Source: a virus. Taken from it: 62,850 bases of DNA. Shown here piece by piece: positions 1 to 6,078 of this stretch. The notes beneath the pieces are model-generated. The model did no database searches. It was not told where the DNA came from and saw only the letters and a program-made list of their open reading frames with translations. The stretch lies in the IMG/VR virus record IMGVR_UViG_3300030399_000011, positions 1-62,850 of that record; one strand, written 5' to 3'. Every line of letters begins with the position of its first letter. Positions within the stretch are counted from its first letter, which is position 1. A program made the translations under genes and the position numbers.

Positions 1-1
1 G

Positions 2-709
2 ATGTCCGAACCTACGCTGGTGGCCGACTGCGTAAAAGCGATGTGCAATGCGGTGTCCATTCCCGTGACGGTGAAGCACCGCGTGGGCGTCGACGATGTC
101 GAAGACTACGGCTTCGTGCGCGATTTTGTCGGCACGGTCGCAGCAGCCGGCAGCAAGGTATTCATCGTGCATGCCCGCAACGCGATTCTCAAGGGCTTGA
201 GTCCTAAGGAAAACCGCGAGATTCCGCCGCTCAAATACGACTATGCGTATCGGCTCAAGCGCGACTTCCCGGACCTCGAGATTCTGATCAATGGCGGCAT
301 CAAGACCCTGGCCGAAGTGGACATGCATCTGCAACATGTGGATGGCGTAATGCTGGGCCGCGAGGCTTATCACAACCCGTACCTGCTGGCCGAGGTAGAC
401 CGACGCTTTTACGATGCTGCCGCGCCGGTGCGCAGCCGTGCCGAAATCGAGGATAGCCTGCGCGACTATGCGGCGCGCGAATTGGCCAGTGGCCGTTACC
501 TTGGCGCCCTGACCCGCCACGTGCTGGGTCTATATCACGGTGAACCCGGTGCACGCGGCTGGCGCCGCACGATGTCGGACCATCGACGCCTGGCACAAGC
601 GGATTTGGACATTTTTGATGACGCGCGAGAATTTTTAACTGGTACCGCACGCATCAACGAAGAAAAAGCACTGAGAAGCACTAGCAAAACCGCGGTGAAC
701 TTTGTATAA
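2..709 (+). CDS. dusA: tRNA-dihydrouridine(20/20a) synthase, 3' part
   Basis: C-terminal 235 residues of a flavoenzyme that reduces uridine in the tRNA D-loop to dihydrouridine with NADPH. The gene enters from the left, so position 2 is only the first in-window Met codon. Visible family motifs are VTVKHRVGVDD, the FIVHARNAILKGLSPKENRE segment with the catalytic region, ILINGGI and DGVMLGREAYHNPY, which line the FMN-binding barrel, followed by the C-terminal helical tRNA-binding domain. A full DusA is about 330 residues, so roughly 100 are missing upstream. It is host DNA, and the reading frame ends normally 48 bases before the tRNA-His gene. Identification as DusA rather than DusB/C rests on the KGLSPKENRE and RRFYDAAAP-type segments. 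Confidence 0.93.
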   Translation: MSEPTLVADCVKAMCNAVSIPVTVKHRVGVDDVEDYGFVRDFVGTVAAAGSKVFIVHARNAILKGLSPKENREIPPLKYDYAYRLKRDFPDLEILINGGIKTLAEVDMHLQHVDGVMLGREAYHNPYLLAEVDRRFYDAAAPVRSRAEIEDSLRDYAARELASGRYLGALTRHVLGLYHGEPGARGWRRTMSDHRRLAQADLDIFDDAREFLTGTARINEEKALRSTSKTAVNFV

Positions 710-710
710 T
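705..710 (+). promoter_or_regulatory. -10-like TATAAT upstream of tRNA-His
   Basis: A perfect TATAAT overlaps the dusA stop codon, 47 bases before the tRNA. No good -35 hexamer sits 16-18 bases upstream (3 of 6 at best), so it may be a weak tRNA promoter or chance. Confidence 0.3.
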
Positions 711-756
711 CTCGTTTCTTTAGGGGAGCCGCTAGCGGCAAACCATGAAGATCAGT

Positions 757-833
757 GGTGGCCGTAGCTCAGTTGGTAGAGTCCCGGATTGTGATTCCGG
801 TTGTCGTGGGTTCGAGCCCCATCGGTCACCCCA
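757..833 (+). tRNA. tRNA-His(GTG)
   Basis: Full cloverleaf. The acceptor arm GTGGCCG (758-764) pairs with CGGTCAC (823-829). The extra 5' G (G-1, position 757) that marks tRNA-His is present opposite C830, and CCA is encoded at 831-833. The anticodon loop TTGTGAT gives anticodon GTG, and the T arm is GTGGG-TTCGAGC-CCCAT. The gene is intact, as expected when a phage integrates at the 3' end of a tRNA and restores it. The prophage begins directly downstream, so the 3' half of this gene probably contains attL. Confidence 0.96.
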
Positions 834-879
834 GTATAATCAAAGACTTAGCGACACGCGCTCAAATTTACAGTCCATC

Positions 880-900
880 ATCTTCCAAATTTTGGAAGAT
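880..900. repeat. perfect 10-bp inverted repeat
   Basis: ATCTTCCAAA and TTTGGAAGAT are exact reverse complements around one central base (T890). It is too AT-rich and lacks a T-tract, so it is unlikely to be a terminator. It lies 47 bases past the tRNA, a position where integrase arm or excisionase sites occur. A protein-binding role is inference. Confidence 0.5.
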
Positions 901-920
901 CATTGGATCCAAAGCACATT

Positions 921-949
921 AAGGCTTGCCCGAAACGGCAGGCCTTTTT
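921..949 (+). terminator. rho-independent terminator after tRNA-His
   Basis: Stem GGCTTGCC / GGCAGGCC with one T-G wobble, loop CGAAAC, followed by TTTTT on the plus strand. It would end tRNA-His (and possibly dusA) transcription before the first phage gene. Confidence 0.75.
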
Positions 950-965
950 GCTTTGGAGCGCGCAC

Positions 966-1238
966 ATGAGCATGCAATCAGAAGACTTCGAATCAGCCTG
1001 CGCAGCATTACCCGAAGGTGTGAACTGGGGCGATCCGCTGACGCCGGAGATTGCGCGTGGGATTGGGATTGCTTGGGCGGATAAAGCTGCGGCAATTTTT
1101 GGCTCAATGAGAAAGTCCAGCCAAGCCAGTGGCAATGTCGAGCGAGCATACATTTACGCCGATGCGGTGGTGCGAATTCGAGCGCTGGCCGCAGCAAATA
1201 AAGCCAATGGGGCACGCAATGAACGTAATGAGCCTTGA
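966..1238 (+). CDS. hypothetical phage protein, 90 aa
   Basis: Unrecognised protein, mostly helical, with a central WGDPLTPEIARGIGIAWADKAA segment. The frame is open further upstream, but the earlier starts lie inside or before the terminator hairpin. ATG at 966 has GGAG at 955-958, so it was chosen. It begins a run of five tightly spaced plus-strand genes (overlaps of 20 and 1 bases) at the left end of the prophage. Acidic start, Ala-rich end; no membrane segment. Likely expressed independently of the late operon, which is on the other strand. Confidence 0.6.
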   Translation: MSMQSEDFESACAALPEGVNWGDPLTPEIARGIGIAWADKAAAIFGSMRKSSQASGNVERAYIYADAVVRIRALAAANKANGARNERNEP

Positions 1239-1491
1239 GTATCTCGAATATCCGGCAAGCCGACCGCCTGTCATGGGCCTGTATGTCTGCAAAGTGGCTT
1301 GCGAAGCAACGGTTGATTTCCGCTTCCGTGAGATTTATATGTGGGGCGAGTGGACTGGCGAGGATTTTGATTTCGGCGACCGATGGGATTTAAGGCTGGA
1401 TGAGCGCGCCAAGGTTCTGGCGTTCGCGTATCACCCGGAACATTCTAGAATTCACCGCGGCGTGTTGACGCAAACTGATTGGAAGGGGTGA
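1219..1491 (+). CDS. hypothetical phage protein, 90 aa
   Basis: Unrecognised. Begins MNVMSLEYLEY and contains a central beta-rich VGLY/FRFREIYMWGEWTG region and a DFGDRWDLRLDERAKVLAFAY segment. The start overlaps the previous gene by 20 bases; ATG at 1228 is a possible alternative. No signal peptide or membrane helix is seen. The position between coupled small genes supports it being real. Confidence 0.55.
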   Translation: MNVMSLEYLEYPASRPPVMGLYVCKVACEATVDFRFREIYMWGEWTGEDFDFGDRWDLRLDERAKVLAFAYHPEHSRIHRGVLTQTDWKG

Positions 1492-1495
1492 GAAA

Positions 1496-1768
1496 ATGAT
1501 TAAACCGCTTGACATCGTACGTACGCCGCTGGGCGGAATCGCCATGGTCACTGAATACGGGAGCAGCGGCGCATCCATCGACTACCTTGGCGGAGGCAAC
1601 CCGACCGGCGAAAAAAGCGCATGGTGGCATGGGGAGGATTTGACCGTTTTGGATTCGATCCCGCGACTGCTCGCTAACGCGATGGCGCACCCTTTCGGGC
1701 AAAACAAAAAACAGGGAGACGTATTTTTCGGTGACGCGGCTCGACAGAGCGCTGAGGGAGGGGTGTGA
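1496..1768 (+). CDS. hypothetical phage protein, 90 aa
   Basis: Unrecognised. Begins MIKPLDIVRTPLGGIAMVTEYG, and its short beta strands resemble a small SH3-like barrel (PLDIVRTPLGG, GASIDYLGG, SAWWHGEDLTVLDSIP). A strong ribosome site (GGAAGGGGTGAGAAA) precedes the start at 1496. The stop overlaps the next start as TGATG, showing translational coupling. The function is unknown. Confidence 0.65.
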   Translation: MIKPLDIVRTPLGGIAMVTEYGSSGASIDYLGGGNPTGEKSAWWHGEDLTVLDSIPRLLANAMAHPFGQNKKQGDVFFGDAARQSAEGGV

Positions 1769-2034
1769 TGAAAGCCGCCGAACTGGTTTGGCCTCTATCG
1801 ACCGCGCAGAAGCCGCGCATGCGCATTTTGAGGATGGGCTTCTATTGGGGCGATCAGCTACTGGAGGAATGCGCTCTCTTCGAGCTTCGTCCAGGACCTG
1901 ATTCACCCCTCACTATCGACACGACTTTTACATCGCGCTCGGCGAAATGGACCTATGTGACGTGGCGCGAGCAGGTTGAATGTTGGGCGGTAAAATTGGT
2001 AGGGATGGTTGACGCGCCGCAAGCTGCGGGCTAG
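1768..2034 (+). CDS. hypothetical phage protein, 88 aa
   Basis: Unrecognised, with several Trp residues and the segment MRILRMGFYWGDQLLEE. The ATG at 1768 is used because it forms the TGATG junction with the previous stop and follows GGGAGGGG. The GTG at 1765 is in frame and cannot be excluded. No membrane helix is seen. Confidence 0.6.
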   Translation: MKAAELVWPLSTAQKPRMRILRMGFYWGDQLLEECALFELRPGPDSPLTIDTTFTSRSAKWTYVTWREQVECWAVKLVGMVDAPQAAG

Positions 2035-2042
2035 GAGGCGGG

Positions 2043-2204
2043 ATGACGATAACGCGCGCAATAAAGACGGCTTACACGTGCGTGGGCGGCGCTGCCGTGC
2101 TATTGCTAGCCGTAAAGCAGCCGGCCGTTCTCGGCGCACTAATTCTCATGGTGCTCGCGTGTTTCGGCGCTGTTCTATTTTTGTCTTGGATGGTTGCTGA
2201 TTGA
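2043..2204 (+). CDS. small two-helix membrane protein, 53 aa
   Basis: Short gene with an excellent ribosome site (AGGAGGCGGG directly before ATG). The protein has two hydrophobic stretches, about residues 13-24 (CVGGAAVLLLAV) and 28-52 (AVLGALILMVLACFGAVLFL), joined by a KQP turn. It closes the left-end plus-strand operon. Inner-membrane location is inferred. The size would suit a holin-like or exclusion peptide, but nothing identifies the function. Confidence 0.65.
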   Translation: MTITRAIKTAYTCVGGAAVLLLAVKQPAVLGALILMVLACFGAVLFLSWMVAD

Positions 2205-2249
2205 TCGTCGCCACTGGCGAGACGGGAAGCGACGATGACGCAGACCCGG

Positions 2250-3068
2250 CTAGAGGCTGGAGGGGTTGAGTGCTGCGAGCGCTGTTTTAGTTGCTGCGTA
2301 GCCGTCATTGAACAGCCGCTGGCGAATCGCCAACGTCATATTGCGATCGAAGCTTGACGCATAGGCTGTTTCGACCGGGACAATCAGTGCGCCATTTTTT
2401 GTATCAAGATGAACGTGCGCCGCTTCATTGGACGCAAGCAGCAAGTCGATCATCCGGGGCGCCAGATCGATGATGCTCCGCTTATTGGGAAGCAGCGGAG
2501 GGTCATTCGACTGCAGGTAGATGCCAATGCGCGGGATGGCATCAATGGTCAGGTCGGAGACCGGGATGTTGTCGCACATTCCTCCGTCCTGATACACCCC
2601 TGCGCCATATTCAACTGGCGCGAACACAATCGGTATCGAGGCAGATGCGCGCGCAGCCAGAGCGATCGACATATCTGGGGTGTTGTGTCTGCTGAACTGA
2701 AACTCGCTCTCTGTCACCAGATCAGAAGCGATACATTTTAGGTCAATCGCCAGATCGGAAAACCTCTTCCCTGCGGTCTGTCTCGTCAGAAAATCAAGCA
2801 GCGCATTGCCGGTGCACAGTACCTGCCTGGTCAGTATCGCCCAAGGCGAAAATGTCATGTACGGTGCCCAGTTGAGCGTCATACAAAGCTGGCGCAATCC
2901 GTCGAGCGTCATGCCTGATGCGTAAAGGCTCGCCACAATGGAGCCGCCAGACGTCCCAGCAATCTCAACCACCTCATAGCCTGCATCTTCAATTGCCTGA
3001 AGCGCTCCAAGGTGGGCACCCAGCCGGAATCCCGAGCCGCTGAGCGCGACGCGGATCGGTTTAGTCAC
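2250..3068 (-). CDS. patatin-like phospholipase
   Basis: 272-residue serine lipid acyl hydrolase of the patatin family. The glycine-rich oxyanion-hole segment GSGFRLGAHLGAL (residues 11-23), nucleophile elbow G38-T-S40-G-G42 and catalytic D161 in the DGG motif (QDGGMCDNIP) are all present, so the Ser-Asp dyad looks intact. No signal peptide is seen. It is the last gene of the minus-strand late operon, and its start overlaps the stop of the upstream lipoprotein gene by 4 bases (ATGA), so it is co-translated with late genes. It could help disrupt membranes at lysis or act in the host as cargo. The family call is firm; the role in the phage is inference. Confidence 0.88.
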   Translation of the reverse strand: MTKPIRVALSGSGFRLGAHLGALQAIEDAGYEVVEIAGTSGGSIVASLYASGMTLDGLRQLCMTLNWAPYMTFSPWAILTRQVLCTGNALLDFLTRQTAGKRFSDLAIDLKCIASDLVTESEFQFSRHNTPDMSIALAARASASIPIVFAPVEYGAGVYQDGGMCDNIPVSDLTIDAIPRIGIYLQSNDPPLLPNKRSIIDLAPRMIDLLLASNEAAHVHLDTKNGALIVPVETAYASSFDRNMTLAIRQRLFNDGYAATKTALAALNPSSL

Positions 3069-3571
3069 GATGCAGCTACCAGCGTGCCACTAGCGGGAGT
3101 CGGCGCGGCAGGGGCGACGATTACACCCGAGGCTGTGGCCGGCACAGCAGCCGGAACCGATGCAAGCGCATTTTCCAGTGCTCCCTTGAATACGCCGAGC
3201 CCCGCAACAATCAGAAGCTTGTCCGTATCGCTCAGCGACGAGATATTCGGCACTTGCGCCTGTGCCGCAGCAATCGACGTGTTGATCAGGCTGGTGAGCG
3301 ACGTAACATTCAGAGTCGCATTGGCAGCACACGTGTTGCCGAGGTCAGTGTTGAAAGCGGAAAATCCCGGTTTCGATGCGAGCAGCGGCGCCAATGGTTG
3401 AATGGTCGGCGTCAGGACGTTGCAGGCCGCCGTTACCTTGGCTTGCACCAGGGCGGCGATCTGGAGCGGCGTGAGCGTTACGGCTGGCGCGGTGGGGGCG
3501 CCGGTAGCGGCGCAGCCGGCGAACAGCAGGCAAGCTGAAACAGCCGCGATTGCGGCGATGATCTTTTTCAT
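3065..3571 (-). CDS. predicted lipoprotein, 168 aa
   Basis: The N-terminus MKKIIAAIAAVSACLLFAGC is a type II signal peptide with lipobox LFAGC (Cys20). The mature part is Ala/Thr/Pro rich, with three more Cys and a helical middle (IAALVQAKVTAACNVL). Ends with an Ala-Pro-rich low-complexity tail. It lies between a second small lipoprotein and the patatin in the distal late operon. Outer-membrane anchoring is inferred. It is not a recognised o-spanin because it is long and has no small partner inside another frame. Confidence 0.7.
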   Translation of the reverse strand: MKKIIAAIAAVSACLLFAGCAATGAPTAPAVTLTPLQIAALVQAKVTAACNVLTPTIQPLAPLLASKPGFSAFNTDLGNTCAANATLNVTSLTSLINTSIAAAQAQVPNISSLSDTDKLLIVAGLGVFKGALENALASVPAAVPATASGVIVAPAAPTPASGTLVAAS

Positions 3572-3592
3572 GGTGGATTCCTTGGAGAGGGA

Positions 3593-3898
3593 CTACGGGG
3601 CTAACTTGACGATGGCGCCGGTTGCGCCAATGACCGCGGCTGAAACATCGGATGCGGCAATTGCTGCGGCTGCTATGGGCGCAGATGCCTTCACGCCAGT
3701 CTCGGCAAAGCGGACTACAAACGCCCCGCCTCGCTCAGTGGCGAAAAAATTGAGCGTGCCGACGTCCTTTGCTGACCAGGCGGTCGCGCGGCAGCACAGA
3801 ACCTGTTTCGAGATGGTGTCGTAGAACGGCTCAACCGAATATGAGGCGCAGCCCGACAGGAGCGCCAGCAGGCAAAGAGCGAGCGCGGCGCGAATCAT
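3593..3898 (-). CDS. predicted small lipoprotein, 101 aa
   Basis: Signal peptide MIRAALALCLLALLSGC with lipobox LLSGC (Cys17), then ASYSVEPFYDTISKQVLCCRATAW and a hydrophobic Ala-rich C-terminus. The start overlaps the stop of the holin-like gene by 4 bases. Tandem lipoprotein genes directly after a membrane protein gene suggest a lysis or envelope-modifying set. The family is not recognised. Confidence 0.7.
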   Translation of the reverse strand: MIRAALALCLLALLSGCASYSVEPFYDTISKQVLCCRATAWSAKDVGTLNFFATERGGAFVVRFAETGVKASAPIAAAAIAASDVSAAVIGATGAIVKLAP

Positions 3899-4218
3899 TG
3901 CGGTGCGGCGGGTTGAGCCGGCGTCACGGGCTCTTGCGGCAATGTCGGCGGCACCACTAGGCCCGGCAACGCAGCCATCGAAGTGCCTGTCACGAAATGG
4001 CTAACGGCTGCACTGGCGGGATTCTTCGCTCCAGCGGCATGGCCAGCCAGCGCCGTCAACATACCGGTCGCGGTCGTGATCAAGCCGTAAATTGCGTACG
4101 CGATCGGATCAGGCATCGCTTTACCGTGGTAGGCGAAATAGCTCAACACGCCGAGCAGGATCAAGATAAAAAGCGCAATCAAAGCGCCGGCAATTAGTTT
4201 CAATACGTTGGTGCTCAT
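3895..4218 (-). CDS. two-helix membrane protein, holin-like
   Basis: 107 residues. Hydrophobic helices lie at about 8-29 (LIAGALIALFILILLGVLSYF) and 38-60 (AYAIYGLITTATGMLTALAG), with a hydrophilic Pro-rich tail. Size and topology fit a class II holin. It sits next to two lipoproteins and a patatin but 4 kb from the glucosaminidase, and another membrane protein is adjacent to that enzyme. Holin function is therefore only one possibility. Confidence 0.55.
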   Translation of the reverse strand: MSTNVLKLIAGALIALFILILLGVLSYFAYHGKAMPDPIAYAIYGLITTATGMLTALAGHAAGAKNPASAAVSHFVTGTSMAALPGLVVPPTLPQEPVTPAQPAAPQ

Positions 4219-4226
4219 GGATGCTC

Positions 4227-4868
4227 CTATGCTGTTGGGTGAGTCGATACGGGTAACTCGTCCGCCGTATAAACGAAGCCCTGCTTTCTCGGCAGCGCCT
4301 GCATTACGTACGTCGGGAAAGTTTTCATGTGAATGCCGTGATTCTTCGCGCGGTGATATTTCTCGTTCAGCACAAGCATGTTTTCCAGTGCGTCAACGAA
4401 GGTTTCCGGTTTTTCAGGATCGAATGCAGCCCAGTCGAAGCCTCGAGCGGCGGCGATCTTCACAAGCCAATAGCAGAGAAAGTGCGTCGCCGGCGCCATC
4501 TCTCCAGTCGGCTGATCGGTCACGAGGTCGAGCACGGGCAGCTCGGTTATTTCACCCGTGCCGATGCCTTTCATGGTTTGCCAGCACACGGCCAGCATGT
4601 CGGCTTCCTCGCAAAATATGTGGTGATATTCCAGGCCGACGAGTTGCCCGCTGATGGCGCAGCGCATGCCGCGCTTCTTTCCGTCACGCTTCGTCTGCCT
4701 AAAGGTCGGCGACTCGGTGCGTGGCGGATGATCTGGGTAATACTCGCTTTCCTCAAGAGTCACTTTTACGAGGTGTTCGCCGGCGATAGGCTGCGCCGCC
4801 ATCCCTTCTGCCGTGCATTGCGCGCACGGAGACTCAAGCGGCACTTTATGACTGCATCGTGTGGTCAT
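4227..4868 (-). CDS. zinc-binding / HNH-like protein
   Basis: 213 residues from ATG 4868, chosen because it overlaps the previous stop as ATGA. The N-terminus has C-x10-C-x2-C (CSHKVPLESPCAQC). The centre has MRCAISGQLVGLEYHHIFCEE and the C-terminus NMLVLNEKYHRAKNHGIH. Together these resemble an HNH nuclease layout (C..SG..E-HH, a later N, a final H), but the spacing is long and the usual second CxxC is absent. It may be a diverged nuclease or a structural zinc protein. It lies in the late operon between small membrane proteins. Confidence 0.5.
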   Translation of the reverse strand: MTTRCSHKVPLESPCAQCTAEGMAAQPIAGEHLVKVTLEESEYYPDHPPRTESPTFRQTKRDGKKRGMRCAISGQLVGLEYHHIFCEEADMLAVCWQTMKGIGTGEITELPVLDLVTDQPTGEMAPATHFLCYWLVKIAAARGFDWAAFDPEKPETFVDALENMLVLNEKYHRAKNHGIHMKTFPTYVMQALPRKQGFVYTADELPVSTHPTA

Positions 4869-5062
4869 AGCACCCTCCACATCAGATAAGCCACGCGCCC
4901 AACGAACAAGAGCGCCGCAATGGCCATGAGCGCCAATCCGATAATCAGCGGAATGGTCGCCTCGATCTTTGCTTCGGGATCGCCTACGCGCTGGTCTATG
5001 TGCCATGACCACAAAAACAGCGCGAGCGCGAGCCCCACCAAAACTAGGATGGAAGTTGTCAT
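4865..5062 (-). CDS. small two-helix membrane protein, 65 aa
   Basis: Hydrophobic helices at about 4-20 (SILVLVGLALALFLWSW) and 37-60 (IPLIIGLALMAIAALLFVG), separated by a charged loop (DQRVGDPEAKIE). It overlaps the downstream zinc-protein start by 4 bases. It could belong to the lysis set; no family is recognised. Confidence 0.6.
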   Translation of the reverse strand: MTTSILVLVGLALALFLWSWHIDQRVGDPEAKIEATIPLIIGLALMAIAALLFVGRVAYLMWRVL

Positions 5063-5078
5063 AGAGGTACTTTTTAAG

Positions 5079-5426
5079 TCAGCGCTGAACGCCGATGATC
5101 TGAATCGAGCGCGTCGACTTGCGCCCCTGGCTGGTGGTGATGTTCACGGTCACGATGTACGTGCTTCCGACCGTTGGCGTGGATAGCCACCAAGTCACCA
5201 GGCCGCCGCTTACCAGCGTCCCGTTTGGCTCCGGGTTGATGGTCAGCGCTGAGTCCGTACCGGTGTAGGTAACGGCTGGCGTACCGACGATCGTTTCGCC
5301 GGTAGCGAGCCAGGAACCGACGCCGAGGGGTGGCGAAGGACTTCCCCAGTTGATGCCGTAGTCGAGTTCTTCGCTAGGCCCAAGATCGAAGCTTTGAGCC
5401 GGGCCGTCCCATTGGCAGGCTTGCAT
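5079..5426 (-). CDS. phage structural protein with Ig-like fold, 115 aa
   Basis: Beta-rich protein with no charged helices. The second half (ITVNITTSQGRKSTRSIQIIG) looks like the last strands of an Ig-like or fibre-attached domain. The motif FDLGPSEELDYGINW in the first half is of a kind common in phage fibre-associated proteins. It lies downstream of a tail-fibre-like gene, so a virion decoration or fibre role is likely but unproven. Confidence 0.5.
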   Translation of the reverse strand: MQACQWDGPAQSFDLGPSEELDYGINWGSPSPPLGVGSWLATGETIVGTPAVTYTGTDSALTINPEPNGTLVSGGLVTWWLSTPTVGSTYIVTVNITTSQGRKSTRSIQIIGVQR

Positions 5427-5436
5427 GGCCTACCCC

Positions 5437-6069
5437 TTATTGGGCGTTAATGTCGTAGCCAATCACGGCCGCGCCGGCGGCAATGTTGGGCGAGATATTC
5501 GCGCCAACAGTCGTGGGCGTGCCGGTTGCCTGGATGCAGTACTCCCATGCGTTACCACTGGTCGATGCGTCATACATGGCAAAGCCGACTACAAGGCCGA
5601 GACTGGTCGTGACCTGGGCAAATGCGATCGCATTGTTATTGCTAATCTGGCCGGTCGCACCGGTGGAGGCGACCGTAGTGCCCGCGCCCTGCGTACCAGA
5701 CCAGTTAGCCAGTGTGGAGGCATACGAGACGCGGGCGTAGCCAGTGGCTGAGCCTTCGGGAATCGTGCCGCCATAGAGCGCGGTGGTTTGTTCGGTCCAA
5801 ACGGCAGTGCCATCGGTTACCGTGCCGGCCGCCGTCGTCGGCCATGTCGGCTCACCTGATCCCGTTGTGCCGCCCGTCGTGCATTTGTATAGGCGACCGT
5901 TCAATGTCGCAGGGACCGTGTAGGCGTTGAGCGCAACCACGGTACTGCGCGGCGATTGGCCCGCAGATGCGACGATCAGGCCAACAAACCGAGGGGTCGG
6001 GTAAGTGACGGACTGGCCGCGGTATTCGGCATCGATCTTTTGATTTTGCTTAAATTTCGTGTCTAACAC
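5437..6069 (-). CDS. tail fibre-associated protein, 210 aa
   Basis: Starts MLDTKFKQNQKIDAEYRGQ and then shows a repeat-like beta structure. The TVPATLNGRLYKCTTGGTTGSGEPTW segment is typical of carbohydrate-facing phage fibre domains. Rich in Gly, Thr and Ser and poor in Lys. It sits between the 611-residue repeat protein and the Ig-like protein. The family assignment is by general resemblance only. Confidence 0.5.
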   Translation of the reverse strand: MLDTKFKQNQKIDAEYRGQSVTYPTPRFVGLIVASAGQSPRSTVVALNAYTVPATLNGRLYKCTTGGTTGSGEPTWPTTAAGTVTDGTAVWTEQTTALYGGTIPEGSATGYARVSYASTLANWSGTQGAGTTVASTGATGQISNNNAIAFAQVTTSLGLVVGFAMYDASTSGNAWEYCIQATGTPTTVGANISPNIAAGAAVIGYDINAQ

Positions 6070-6078
6070 TTTCGGCTC

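Larger units (their letters stand above)
834..965. other. prophage left boundary, non-coding
   Basis: Spacer between the host tRNA and the first phage gene. It holds a second TATAAT (835-840) right after the encoded CCA, a 10+1+10 bp dyad (880-900) and a terminator (921-949). No gene is seen. The phage/host junction is placed here by inference because the tRNA is intact and all later genes look like phage genes. Confidence 0.6.

Noticed and set aside
2233-2355. 40-codon Cys-rich frame (CCERCFSCC) after the small membrane gene
   Set aside because: It runs antisense into the patatin gene and has only a weak GGAAG upstream; coding cannot be supported.
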